Source of the DNA: an uncultured Aquimarina sp.
GTDB taxonomy: Bacteria > Bacteroidota > Bacteroidia > Flavobacteriales > Flavobacteriaceae
Assembly (NCBI GenBank): GCA_947502885.1
Contig: CANNBP010000005.1
Location: 1-64,000 of the forward strand
Direction of reading: 5' to 3'
DNA length: 64,000 nucleotides
The position numbers were made by a program, and so were the translations under genes. This document shows positions 17,556-26,023 of this stretch, one piece after another (the stretch's first letter is position 1; every line of letters begins with the position of its first letter). The notes below the pieces were generated by a model, which made no database searches, was not told where the DNA came from, and saw only the letters and a program-made list of their open reading frames with translations.

Positions 17556-19283
17556 CTATTTCACACTACTTTTCTCAATTTGCTTTATAAAATACGATGG
17601 ATAGATACCCGTGTTTTTATAAAATGACTTCGAAAAAACTTCCGCAGAACTAAACCCTGCTTCAATAGCTAAAGCTTTTATTGTAAAATTTCTGTATTTC
17701 GAATTCTTTTTTAACTCTTCAATAATGAATCCTATTCTTAAATCATTAATATATTGGGTGAAATTTTTCTCTTTATAATGGTTAATTATTTTGGATAAAT
17801 ATTTGGCGTTCGTTTTTAATTTACGAGCCAAAACCGTAGTGGTAAGATTAGGTTTTAAAAACTCGTTGTTTTCTTCAAATTTTTTCATTTCATCCAAAAC
17901 TTTTTCAATTATATCTTGGCTAATTCCAATACCCTCTTCAACTTTTTCTGGGGTTTCTATAGACTCTTCAACTTTGTACCCAACAACTTTTTTATTGATA
18001 AGTTTTTGAAAACGTTCTTTATACAATCGTTGTTTTCTATAATTTAAGATAGCAATACTACTAATAATCAATAAAAAAAACAGCATGATAAAAAACCTCC
18101 AATACGAAATCTTCTTCTTTGATTCTAGTTCTTGAATCAAAGCTTCTTTCTCTTCCATTAATCTGGGCGTATCGTACTCTTTTTTAAGTTTTTTTCTGAG
18201 ATAAGTATAATTATCATTAAGTATACTATCTGACCTCAAAAGCTTATCTATGTAACTGATTTCCATACCTTTATCCCCAATATCGTTATAATATTTTTTT
18301 AACGCAAAATACGCAGTATTCGTTTCTGGCAACACATAATTCGTATGTTCGGCTATAGAATCAATTTTTTTGTAATATCTCAAAGCAACATCTCTTCTGT
18401 CTAAAGCTTCATAAGATTTTCCCAAATACAAGAATGCACTAATAACATTTAGCTTATCAAAATACAGAACAGGCTTAGAACCAATCATAAGCGGCAATAC
18501 CTCATTTAAATCTTTAATAGCAGCATGATAATTTAACTTATGATATTCTAACATTCCTCTACTTAATACAAAATAAGGAGCATGAATCTCTCCTACACTT
18601 TCGCTTATACCCTTTTCATTAAGGACATAAGCAGAGTCAATTTGATTATTAAGTCTATATGAATGAATCAATTCGAATAAAGAAAGGTGATAATTGTATT
18701 TTTCAATTTCTTTTCTATTGTAACGTTCGGAATCATACTTCAATATAGTTTTAAAAAGTGATTTTGCTTCTTCATAATGACCAAACTTTCTTTTTATCAA
18801 AGCTATATTGTGATGAATTGCATTTTCTAATAATTTATTTTTTCTACTTTTTACTATATCCAATCCAATCAAATAATTATTAAGAGATTGTTTAAAATCA
18901 GCTTTTTCTTCAAACAAAATCCCTTTATGCACATATAGCAAGGCAGGATATTTTTTGTCTTTCAATGCACCTCCAATTGCTATTGCACTATCTATATATG
19001 CCATACCGTGCTCATACCCTGTATGATTAACTACAGCAAAATAACGATATCCCTTAGCTTGTTCCAATATATTATTTTCATCTTTTGCCTTTTGAAGATA
19101 AACACCTGCATAATCTGTGGCCAAATCAGGATTCGTATCTTTTACCTCATAAATAAGATCTTTGAGTTGCTGATAACTCATCTCATGTAAAGAATCTAAT
19201 GATTTTTGTTGTACCTGAGCCGGTAAATACGAAAACAACAAGGCAAAAAACAACGATAAAATCTGTAATTTTCTTTCTCTCAT
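17556..19283 (-). CDS. TPR-containing AraC family transcriptional regulator
   Basis: 575 residues. Signal peptide/first membrane segment (about 1-22), a periplasmic TPR region (about 30-360), one membrane helix near 395-415 (FFIMLFFLLIISSIAIL), and a cytoplasmic AraC HTH over the last ~100 residues (LTTTVLARKLKTNAKYLSKI, then AIEAGFSSAEVFSKSFYKNTG). This flavobacterial design joins outside sensing with direct DNA binding. It lies 99 bases upstream of the precursor gene on the same strand, so it is the obvious regulator of the lanthipeptide genes; a near-identical motif lies in front of both genes. Signal unknown. Confidence 0.9.
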   Translation of the reverse strand: MRERKLQILSLFFALLFSYLPAQVQQKSLDSLHEMSYQQLKDLIYEVKDTNPDLATDYAGVYLQKAKDENNILEQAKGYRYFAVVNHTGYEHGMAYIDSAIAIGGALKDKKYPALLYVHKGILFEEKADFKQSLNNYLIGLDIVKSRKNKLLENAIHHNIALIKRKFGHYEEAKSLFKTILKYDSERYNRKEIEKYNYHLSLFELIHSYRLNNQIDSAYVLNEKGISESVGEIHAPYFVLSRGMLEYHKLNYHAAIKDLNEVLPLMIGSKPVLYFDKLNVISAFLYLGKSYEALDRRDVALRYYKKIDSIAEHTNYVLPETNTAYFALKKYYNDIGDKGMEISYIDKLLRSDSILNDNYTYLRKKLKKEYDTPRLMEEKEALIQELESKKKISYWRFFIMLFFLLIISSIAILNYRKQRLYKERFQKLINKKVVGYKVEESIETPEKVEEGIGISQDIIEKVLDEMKKFEENNEFLKPNLTTTVLARKLKTNAKYLSKIINHYKEKNFTQYINDLRIGFIIEELKKNSKYRNFTIKALAIEAGFSSAEVFSKSFYKNTGIYPSYFIKQIEKSSVK

Positions 19284-19521
19284 AAGATAATATTTAATCT
19301 CTATTTATCCATTTTTACTACTCAATTGATCTCAAATAATTTTATACTCTACTATATCTACAGATTAAGTTCATAATTTAAAATAACCTAATTAAAAATT
19401 GAGATTTATAACATAAATACTCAAATAAACGCATTAAAATGTAAACGTAATTTTTTTTTAACAAAAAATACAAACAAATAATTGTATATCAACCAAATAA
19501 GACACAAAAAATAAAGTCCGA

Positions 19522-19539
19522 ATTCTGAGAATCAAGACT
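19522..19539. promoter_or_regulatory. Candidate operator, copy 2
   Basis: ATTCTGAGAATCAAGACT, one base different from 17529-17546 and in the same orientation. It lies about 240 bases upstream of the TPR-AraC start and just before the promoter of the small HTH genes, so it could serve autoregulation or control of either side. Confidence 0.5.
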
Positions 19540-19569
19540 AGAAATTCACTGAATTGAGATTTATTTGCC

Positions 19570-19601
19570 TTGTATTAACGCTAATTCCTCCCTTATATTT
19601 G
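19570..19601 (+). promoter_or_regulatory. Promoter for the two small HTH genes
   Basis: TTG (19570-19572), 21-base spacer, TATATTTG (19594-19601): a good Bacteroidota -33/-7 pair. It predicts a 5' leader of about 200 bases before the ATG at 19805, long enough for leader-level control. Confidence 0.55.
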
Positions 19602-19804
19602 AATCGACAAAAAAAACAAATATATCCCTCTTATCCTATCCAAGAGATCATTAAAAAAAGGGAAAGGTTGTTTTTTATATTTTAGATTCTTGGTTTTATG
19701 AAATACCAACTAAAATGAATACATAATCAAACACTATTCTTAATCAAAAAAGATTATAAGAGTGTTGAAAAAAATAACAGAAGTATATAAATGAAACACA
19801 AACT

Positions 19805-20131
19805 ATGGCTAATTTAAAAATAAGACAGCAGATAAAACTAATAGAGTGTTTAGATCATTTGATACAAACAGAACAAACGGGATCACCAAAGCAACTATCA
19901 GAAAAACTCCAAATCTCAACAGCATCATTATTTGAGGTTTTGAAAGTGATGAAACAGCACGATGCTCCGATAATTTTTGACATTGCTTCGCAAAGTTTTA
20001 CGTATGAAACTCACAACTCATTTCATTTTACAAAGGGAACCTTTTATGGAAAAAAAATAAAAAGCTTTTCTTCTAAAAGAATAAAGGACTCTATAAAGGC
20101 AACAAAATCTAACCTATACATAGTTAATTAA
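19805..20131 (+). CDS. Small winged-HTH-like protein, paralog A
   Basis: 108 residues. The core (about 10-80) reads DHLIQTEQTGSPKQLSEKL, QISTASLFEVLKVMKQ and APIIFDIASQSFTY: a helix-turn-helix with a beta wing, recalling DeoR-type N-terminal HTHs. It shares this core with the proteins at 20210 and 62092. No effector domain is present; the tail is Lys/Ser-rich. A DNA-binding regulator is likely but unproven. Confidence 0.75.
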   Translation: MANLKIRQQIKLIECLDHLIQTEQTGSPKQLSEKLQISTASLFEVLKVMKQHDAPIIFDIASQSFTYETHNSFHFTKGTFYGKKIKSFSSKRIKDSIKATKSNLYIVN

Positions 20132-20209
20132 AAAAAAGTCATTACATCATATAAAAATCTAATCATTTTTATTCATCATCAATCAATCACAATCAAAAAA
20201 CGAACAGTA

Positions 20210-20527
20210 TTGACTTTTATAAATAGACAAATAGAACTTGTTGAAAAAATTGACCTTCTAATTCAAAAAAGAACTACTGGAACTCCTCTAGAGTTAGCTT
20301 CCAAATTAAATATCTCTGTATTAGAATTATACGAAGCTATTGATATATTAGAAGGCTTTAACGCCCCTATAATCTATGATTGGGTAATACAAAGCTATAT
20401 TTACTCTCAAAAAGTAGATTTTAGATTTGGTTTTTACAACAAAGAGTCTAATTCTGAAGAACCACCAATCACGAATACCAAAGGAGCTTTTGATAGATTA
20501 AAACAGTTATCCACAATTGATTTATAA
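20210..20527 (+). CDS. Small winged-HTH-like protein, paralog B
   Basis: 105 residues. Same core as its neighbour: IDLLIQKRTTGTPLELASKL, NISVLELYEAIDILEG, APIIYDWVIQSYIY, then FRFGFY. Start is a TTG at 20210; no ATG exists in frame after the upstream stop. It is 78 bases after paralog A and likely on the same transcript. The FGFY end is shared with the copy at 62092 and missing in paralog A. Confidence 0.72.
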   Translation: MTFINRQIELVEKIDLLIQKRTTGTPLELASKLNISVLELYEAIDILEGFNAPIIYDWVIQSYIYSQKVDFRFGFYNKESNSEEPPITNTKGAFDRLKQLSTIDL

Positions 20528-20624
20528 TTTCTTGAAGTTATTTTAACAGAAACTCTTTTTTAAAGCTAAAATCTCTACTTCATTTCTGATCTCTTTGTTT
20601 AAACTAAAGAATTGAAAGAAAATG

Positions 20625-20632
20625 TACATTTG
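20625..20632 (+). promoter_or_regulatory. -7 box in front of recX
   Basis: TACATTTG, six bases before the ATG at 20638. It implies an almost leaderless mRNA or a slightly later start. Confidence 0.35.
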
Positions 20633-20637
20633 CAACT

Positions 20638-21120
20638 ATGTACAAAAACTACACGACAATATCTATTACGGTGACAGAAGCCATTAGTAAAATGGAACGG
20701 TATTGTGCCTATCAAGAAAGATGTCATCACGATGTAGAAGATAAGTTGAAAACTATGAAACTTATCCCAGAAGCTAAAGAAAAAATCATATTACATTTAT
20801 TAGAGCATAATTTTCTTAATGAAGAACGTTTTGCCAAAGCTTTTGCCAGAGGGAAGTTTAATATCAAAAAATGGGGAAAGCAACGTATCACAAGAGAGCT
20901 TAAGTATAGAAAAGTTTCTGATTATAATATAAAAACAGCTTTAAAAGAAATTTCTGAAGAAGATTACCTATCTACCTTTCATGAACTGGCAGAAAAAAAG
21001 TTCACTAATACAATTGAAACTGATCCGAGTAAAAAACGTAAAAAAATAACTAACTACCTTTTATATCGGGGTTGGGAAACTCATTTGGTCTACGAGAAAA
21101 TTAATGAGCTTATCAAATAA
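20638..21120 (+). CDS. recX: Regulatory protein RecX
   Basis: 160 residues, helical throughout with the RecX repeats: ERYCAYQERCHHDVEDKL, then FLNEERFAKAFARGKFNIKKWG and ITRELKYRKVSDYNIKTAL. RecX binds RecA filaments and blocks recombination. recA is not nearby. The gene is alone and convergent with the JmjC-like gene, 13 bases between stops. The -7 box lies so close that the first Met may be right at the transcript start. Confidence 0.93.
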   Translation: MYKNYTTISITVTEAISKMERYCAYQERCHHDVEDKLKTMKLIPEAKEKIILHLLEHNFLNEERFAKAFARGKFNIKKWGKQRITRELKYRKVSDYNIKTALKEISEEDYLSTFHELAEKKFTNTIETDPSKKRKKITNYLLYRGWETHLVYEKINELIK

Positions 21121-21133
21121 AAAAATAATGGTT

Positions 21134-21994
21134 TCATAGACTTTGATTCGTCCTTCGTATAGCTTCAGAGTTTTTGTACTCTATCCATTTTTGTCTTCTG
21201 AACTTTCTCATAAAATTATCCAAATAACGCATAAAGAACACATTGTATATAGCTTCTATTAAATTTGCTTTGTTTTTTACAACAGATCTAATACTCATCG
21301 AAAACCCAGCTGTTACATAAGTTATATAATGCCAATACCCTTCCGGGATATATAAGGTGTCACCATGTTTAAGGTCGGTTACCCAACCTTTAGCAAATTT
21401 TAATGCTGGCCATTTTTCGAAATCCGGATTCGAAAAATCAATACTTTGATGAGCCAATAATGCATAAGGTAATTTATATAAATATTTCGTTTCTGAAGGA
21501 GGAAAAAGAACACACTGTTTTTCTCCATGAAAATGAAAATGTAAAATATTAGCTAGATCGATATCATAATGCATAAACACCTTAGATCCTTGACCTCCAA
21601 AGAACAAAAACGGAAGTTTTTTCATGAACTTTAATCCAATATCAGGATAACTAAAATCATTTTGAAGTTTTGGCACTTCTTTAAACAAATTATATAAAAA
21701 TATACGGTAATTGGTCGGTCTGTTTTTGAGTATATCAATATATCTACTCATACGCATTTTGGCATGAGGTTCATTAAACTTATACTCTGCTGTAATAGGA
21801 CTGTCATCAAAAAGAGGTACATTTTTATCTCCAGCCATCGAGTTTATATAGTCTAAATTCCACTTTTTATAAGCCGGCCAACCATGTGTTAACTCTTCAA
21901 TTACCAATGGTTTTTGAAGTGCTACGTATTCTTTAAGAAACCGCTCTTTGGTAATAGTCTTTACTCGCGGTATTTGTTCTACATTTAATTCCAA
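21134..21994 (-). CDS. Cupin-like (JmjC-type) dioxygenase-fold protein
   Basis: 286 residues. Starts with KPLVIEELTHGWPAYKKWN, typical of cupin_8/JmjC-like bacterial proteins. A metal-binding pattern is seen: MHYDIDLANILHFHFHGEKQ supplies His and Asp, and LYIPEGYWHY a further His. Members are Fe(II)/2-oxoglutarate hydroxylases of proteins or small molecules; substrate unknown. It lies 63 bases after bioB on the same strand and could be co-transcribed. Confidence 0.82.
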   Translation of the reverse strand: MELNVEQIPRVKTITKERFLKEYVALQKPLVIEELTHGWPAYKKWNLDYINSMAGDKNVPLFDDSPITAEYKFNEPHAKMRMSRYIDILKNRPTNYRIFLYNLFKEVPKLQNDFSYPDIGLKFMKKLPFLFFGGQGSKVFMHYDIDLANILHFHFHGEKQCVLFPPSETKYLYKLPYALLAHQSIDFSNPDFEKWPALKFAKGWVTDLKHGDTLYIPEGYWHYITYVTAGFSMSIRSVVKNKANLIEAIYNVFFMRYLDNFMRKFRRQKWIEYKNSEAIRRTNQSL

Positions 21995-22057
21995 GTATAC
22001 TTCGTCAATTTAATACAAAACAACCAGAACAAATGCTACTAAAAACACTAAGAGATA

Positions 22058-23161
22058 CTATTTATCTGCAATAACTTTTTTTGCCTTTTGCTTAGCAGCT
22101 TCATTTCTATCAATAGTATGATCAGGTCTAGACCACTTTGGTTTTTCACCAATAGCTTCAAATTTAGAATTTTCGGCTTCTACAGTCTCGGGTTGAGCTT
22201 TTTTAACGAATGGCTTTTGAGGTATTAATCCTAACTTTTTAAACATCTCCATATCCTCATTTACATCAGGATTAGGAGTAGTAAGTAATTTATCTCCTGC
22301 AAAAATAGAATTAGCTCCTGCAAAGAAGCACATTGCTTGTCCTTCTCTACTCATTTCTGTTCTTCCCGCAGACAATCTTACTTGAGTCATTGGCATTACG
22401 ATTCGAGTCGTAGCTACCATTCTAATCATATCCCAAATAGCAACAGGTTTTTCTTCTTCCATAGGAGTACCTTCAACAGCTACTAGTGCGTTAATCGGTA
22501 CTGATTCTGGTTGTGGATTTAATTTTGCAAGAGCCACTAGCATTCCTGCTCGGTCACCTTCTGCTTCTCCCATACCAATTATACCTCCACTACAAACTGT
22601 TACATTTGTTTTACGAACATTATCTATCGTTTTTAAACGATCTTCGTATCCTCTAGTTGAGATCACCTCTTTATAATACTCCTCTGAGGTATCTAAGTTA
22701 TGGTTATACGCATATAATCCTGCCTCGGCCAATCTTTGTGCTTGATTTTCTGTAATCATTCCCAGTGTACAACATACCTCCATGTCAAGCTTATTGATTG
22801 TACGCACCATTTCAAGAACACTTTCAAATTCTGGACCATCTTTTACATTACGCCAGGCAGCCCCCATACATACTCTCGAACTCCCTGAAGCTTTTGCTCT
22901 AAGGGCCTGTGCTTTAACTTGCTGCACACCCATCAAATCATTACCTTCGATATCTGTATGATATCTCGCAGCTTGCGGGCAATACCCACAATCTTCTGGG
23001 CATCCTCCTGTTTTTATAGATAACAACGTAGAAACTTGTACAGTATTTGGGTCATGATACTCACGATGAATGGTTGCTGCTTTATACAACAAATCCATTA
23101 ATGGTGTATTGTAAATATCAAGTATTTCTTGTTTTGTCCAATCGTGTCTAATACTACTCAT
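22058..23161 (-). CDS. bioB: Biotin synthase
   Basis: 367 residues from the ATG at 23161 (MSSIRHDWTKQEIL); an extended frame to 23212 needs GTG and adds an unlikely hydrophobic 17 residues. Radical-SAM CPEDCGYCPQ (CxxxCxxC) binds the 4Fe-4S cluster, and the Cys and Arg of the second cluster site are in the usual places (TVCSGG, RLSAGR). It inserts sulfur into dethiobiotin. A Lys/Glu-rich C-terminal tail is longer than in E. coli. Confidence 0.96.
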   Translation of the reverse strand: MSSIRHDWTKQEILDIYNTPLMDLLYKAATIHREYHDPNTVQVSTLLSIKTGGCPEDCGYCPQAARYHTDIEGNDLMGVQQVKAQALRAKASGSSRVCMGAAWRNVKDGPEFESVLEMVRTINKLDMEVCCTLGMITENQAQRLAEAGLYAYNHNLDTSEEYYKEVISTRGYEDRLKTIDNVRKTNVTVCSGGIIGMGEAEGDRAGMLVALAKLNPQPESVPINALVAVEGTPMEEEKPVAIWDMIRMVATTRIVMPMTQVRLSAGRTEMSREGQAMCFFAGANSIFAGDKLLTTPNPDVNEDMEMFKKLGLIPQKPFVKKAQPETVEAENSKFEAIGEKPKWSRPDHTIDRNEAAKQKAKKVIADK

Positions 23162-23266
23162 AGATAAAGGTATGTGAGGGTTCAAAAGTAATCGTTTATA
23201 ATCAAAAAACACAACTAAGCATCATCAAATTCATGATTTTTGACAGTAAAGTCGAATAACATTTTT

Positions 23267-24430
23267 CTAATATAAAGGTTTTTCTATTAAAATACTTACC
23301 GCATTACCTCCAAAACCAACTGCATTTATCATTATTTTTTTCAGTTGCTTTGGGATAATCGTATTTGTTATAAATGGTACTGGGATAAATTCTTGATTTT
23401 GTATCATCAAAATTGCAAGTTCTAGACTTAGGATTCCACTTGCACCAAATGTATGTCCGATTTTCCATTTATTGGTTGTAATAGCTGGCATTGTATTATC
23501 AAAAACTGCTTTGATTGCATTATATTCTGCTAAATCTCCTTTTACAGTTCCTGGAGCATGCATAACTACAACATCTATCTCATCAACCGGGGTATTCCCT
23601 AGAGCCACTTTCATTGATTTCTGAAAACAATCTGCTTCTGTCGAAATAGAAATATTATGCTTCAACACTTCTGTTGCATAACCAATACCTTTTATCAAAG
23701 CAACTGCATTCTTTTTTATACCTTTTTCAAGACATAAAACACCAGCTCCTTCACCCAAAAACATCGAATTTCTAATTTTATCCAAATTCATAGCTTGACA
23801 AGGATAATCTGATACCGACCCTGATGCGTATATTTTTAACGCTTTCATTTGCGCAATTGTAAATGGAGTAAGCGGCGCTTCGCTACCTCCAACCAAAAAC
23901 TGATCAGCTAATCCCGATTGCAACCATGCAACACCATTAAGAACGGCATGTAAAGCAGTAGAGCACGTTATCGAGTGACTTATTTCTGGTCCATTAGTTT
24001 GTAAATCATGAGCAATCCACGAAGAAATATTACCTAAAGTCGTCGTAGGAGAGCTTAATGTTGATGATTTACCCGTACTAAGATACTCTTGGTGGTATTT
24101 TTCAAAAAGCTTTGTTGCCCCTCTTGATGAGCCTATATTTATTCCAAAATTATTGGTTTTCCATCCAGCATTTTTAACCGCCTGTCTTGCAGCAAAAAGA
24201 CCAAAAAGCACTGTGTCGTCTAAAGCTTCATAAGCCGCATTTTCCTTTCTTAACAATTCTATATTTCGCTTAGAATCCTGAGAAAGTAAAGCTATAGGCG
24301 TTTGTTCTCCATCAAAATCTTTAAAAGAAATATAATGAGAAGGGGATTTATATGCTTTCCATATCTCTTCAGAAGAAATTCCTAAAGGAGATATTGAAGA
24401 AGTTCCTGTTATAGATACTGGTTCTTGCAA
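23267..24430 (-). CDS. Beta-ketoacyl-ACP synthase in the biotin locus
   Basis: 387 residues, FabB/FabF fold. Start MQEPVSITGTSSISPLG; active-site Cys in SITCSTALHA, catalytic His residues in VVMHAPGTVKGD and KIGHTFGASG. The N-terminal 60 residues are diverged compared with housekeeping FabF. Position beside bioB and near bioA suggests a part in making the pimeloyl precursor, since no bioC or bioH is seen here; this is inference. An ordinary synthase for another lipid is possible. Confidence 0.85.
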   Translation of the reverse strand: MQEPVSITGTSSISPLGISSEEIWKAYKSPSHYISFKDFDGEQTPIALLSQDSKRNIELLRKENAAYEALDDTVLFGLFAARQAVKNAGWKTNNFGINIGSSRGATKLFEKYHQEYLSTGKSSTLSSPTTTLGNISSWIAHDLQTNGPEISHSITCSTALHAVLNGVAWLQSGLADQFLVGGSEAPLTPFTIAQMKALKIYASGSVSDYPCQAMNLDKIRNSMFLGEGAGVLCLEKGIKKNAVALIKGIGYATEVLKHNISISTEADCFQKSMKVALGNTPVDEIDVVVMHAPGTVKGDLAEYNAIKAVFDNTMPAITTNKWKIGHTFGASGILSLELAILMIQNQEFIPVPFITNTIIPKQLKKIMINAVGFGGNAVSILIEKPLY

Positions 24431-24557
24431 TTTTCAAATTTTGGCAAATGTAGGGGTTTGTTATCTTTTGTTCAATAATTATTATATAAATAGGTAACAA
24501 AAAAGACTTTTTTAAGACCTATCTTTATAAAAGTATATTGAGAAACGGATAATTACT

Positions 24558-25010
24558 ATGACTGATCAGATTTCACAAAAAAGTTGGTTTGCCAGAAATT
24601 GGGGCTGGGCTGTTCCATTAGGTGGGTGTTTAACAATTATAGTCTTATTCTTTATTTTCTTAGGCTCTCTTATTTTTGGTGTTAATGAATTTTTTACGCA
24701 ATCTACACCGCATCAAGATTCACTTGCCAAAGTAAATCAAGATGAATATGTTGTAAATATTCTAGGCAAACCTATAGAGACTAACGGAATAATGAATGGT
24801 AGTATATCCTATCAAAATAGCAGAGGTTCTGCAGATATTTCTATCCCTATCAAAGGCCCTAAAGGAGAAGCTCAATTATACGTTATCGGAACCAAACAAG
24901 ATGAGCAATGGGCATATACAGAAATGTATGTTATTATTAGCGAAACAGATGAACAAATTGATATCTTAGGTTATGAACAAAATAAGGATGACAACGAAGA
25001 TCAATGGTAA
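24558..25010 (+). CDS. Coa1-like membrane-anchored protein
   Basis: 150 residues. One membrane helix (about 15-40, GWAVPLGGCLTIIVLFFIFLG) is followed by a soluble domain with GEAQLYVIGTKQDEQWAYTEMYV, the hallmark of Coa1/Tim21-like proteins (cytochrome oxidase assembly family). The N-terminal KSWFARNWGW is typical of bacterial members. It is divergent from the ketoacyl synthase and overlaps the next gene by a few codons, suggesting coupling. Confidence 0.8.
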   Translation: MTDQISQKSWFARNWGWAVPLGGCLTIIVLFFIFLGSLIFGVNEFFTQSTPHQDSLAKVNQDEYVVNILGKPIETNGIMNGSISYQNSRGSADISIPIKGPKGEAQLYVIGTKQDEQWAYTEMYVIISETDEQIDILGYEQNKDDNEDQW

Positions 25011-26013
25011 TGTTTTCATTTTCGGAATCCCGTTACTTCTGATTTTATCAATGGTATTACTTACCAAGTCAAAAGTATTTGTAGACAATTCAGCCACGCT
25101 ATCTATTGCAATAATCATTGACTTACTTTTTACAATACCATTCGTTTATTTTTTATTGATTAAAAATAAAAGTATCCCTAAAACAACTGTTGCTCCTTTA
25201 TTTATAATAGGAATAGTTACTGCAGGTTTTATTATTCCTCAAGAACATCAAACACTTTTAGAATGGAGCAAGAATTGGATATTCCCTCTTGTAGAAATCG
25301 CAGTGGCAACATTTATTTTTTATAAAGTAAGACGTACTATAAAGCGATTTAAAGAGAATGCAATTGTAAGTCCTGATATTTTTTCTGCCATTAAAGAAAC
25401 ATGTTTAGAAATTTTACCAAAAAGAGTCGCAGGACTTCTTAGTATGGAACTAGCAGTGATTTATTATGGTCTTATATCTTGGAGAAAAAAAGAGCTTTAC
25501 AAAAATGAGTTCACATACCATAAAAATAGTGGAACCATAGGCTTATTTGTTGCACTAATTGTAATTATCACCATAGAAACATATGTACTTCATATCCTTC
25601 TATTAAAATGGAGCACCATAGCAGCATGGATTGCAACAGTTTTAAGCATTTATACTACCTTACAAATTTTTGGATTCTTAAAATCCATTACAAAAAGACC
25701 AATTGCCATAACAGAGGATTTAATTCATCTTAGATATGGTATCCTTAGTGAAACAGCTATAAAAATTTGCGATATCGAATCGATTGAAATCTCTACCAAA
25801 GACATCGAAATTAATCACGAAACCAAAAAGTTATCTCCTTTGGGAGAATTAGAAAATCATAATTTGATTATTCGATTAAAGAAAGAACATTTTCTTTCGG
25901 GAATATATGGCTTACAAAAGCCCTTCAAGAACATTGCCTTCTATGTTGATGACAAAGAAAAATTTAAAAACTTAGTAGAAAATAGTGTTAAAGAAAGACC
26001 TATTAAACCATAA
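24988..26013 (+). CDS. Polytopic membrane protein of unknown function
   Basis: 341 residues from the ATG at 24988; an ATG at 24973 would add five residues. Either start overlaps the previous gene. About seven membrane segments fill the first 240 residues, then a soluble tail with SETAIKICDIESIEIS, resembling the PH-like domains at the end of some membrane proteins. I do not recognise the family. It and the Coa1-like gene interrupt the minus-strand biotin genes. Confidence 0.75.
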   Translation: MTTKINGNVFIFGIPLLLILSMVLLTKSKVFVDNSATLSIAIIIDLLFTIPFVYFLLIKNKSIPKTTVAPLFIIGIVTAGFIIPQEHQTLLEWSKNWIFPLVEIAVATFIFYKVRRTIKRFKENAIVSPDIFSAIKETCLEILPKRVAGLLSMELAVIYYGLISWRKKELYKNEFTYHKNSGTIGLFVALIVIITIETYVLHILLLKWSTIAAWIATVLSIYTTLQIFGFLKSITKRPIAITEDLIHLRYGILSETAIKICDIESIEISTKDIEINHETKKLSPLGELENHNLIIRLKKEHFLSGIYGLQKPFKNIAFYVDDKEKFKNLVENSVKERPIKP

Positions 26014-26023
26014 CACCTCAGAA

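Larger units (their letters stand above)
19284..19804. promoter_or_regulatory. 521-base divergent control region
   Basis: No gene seen. AT-rich region between the AraC-type regulator and the first small HTH gene. It holds operator copy 2 (19522-19539), an exact 13-base direct repeat AATTGAGATTTAT (19397-19409 and 19552-19564), inverted TTGAG-like copies at 19321-19335 (CTCAATT, ATCTCAA), and a plus-strand promoter at 19570-19601. Confidence 0.6.
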
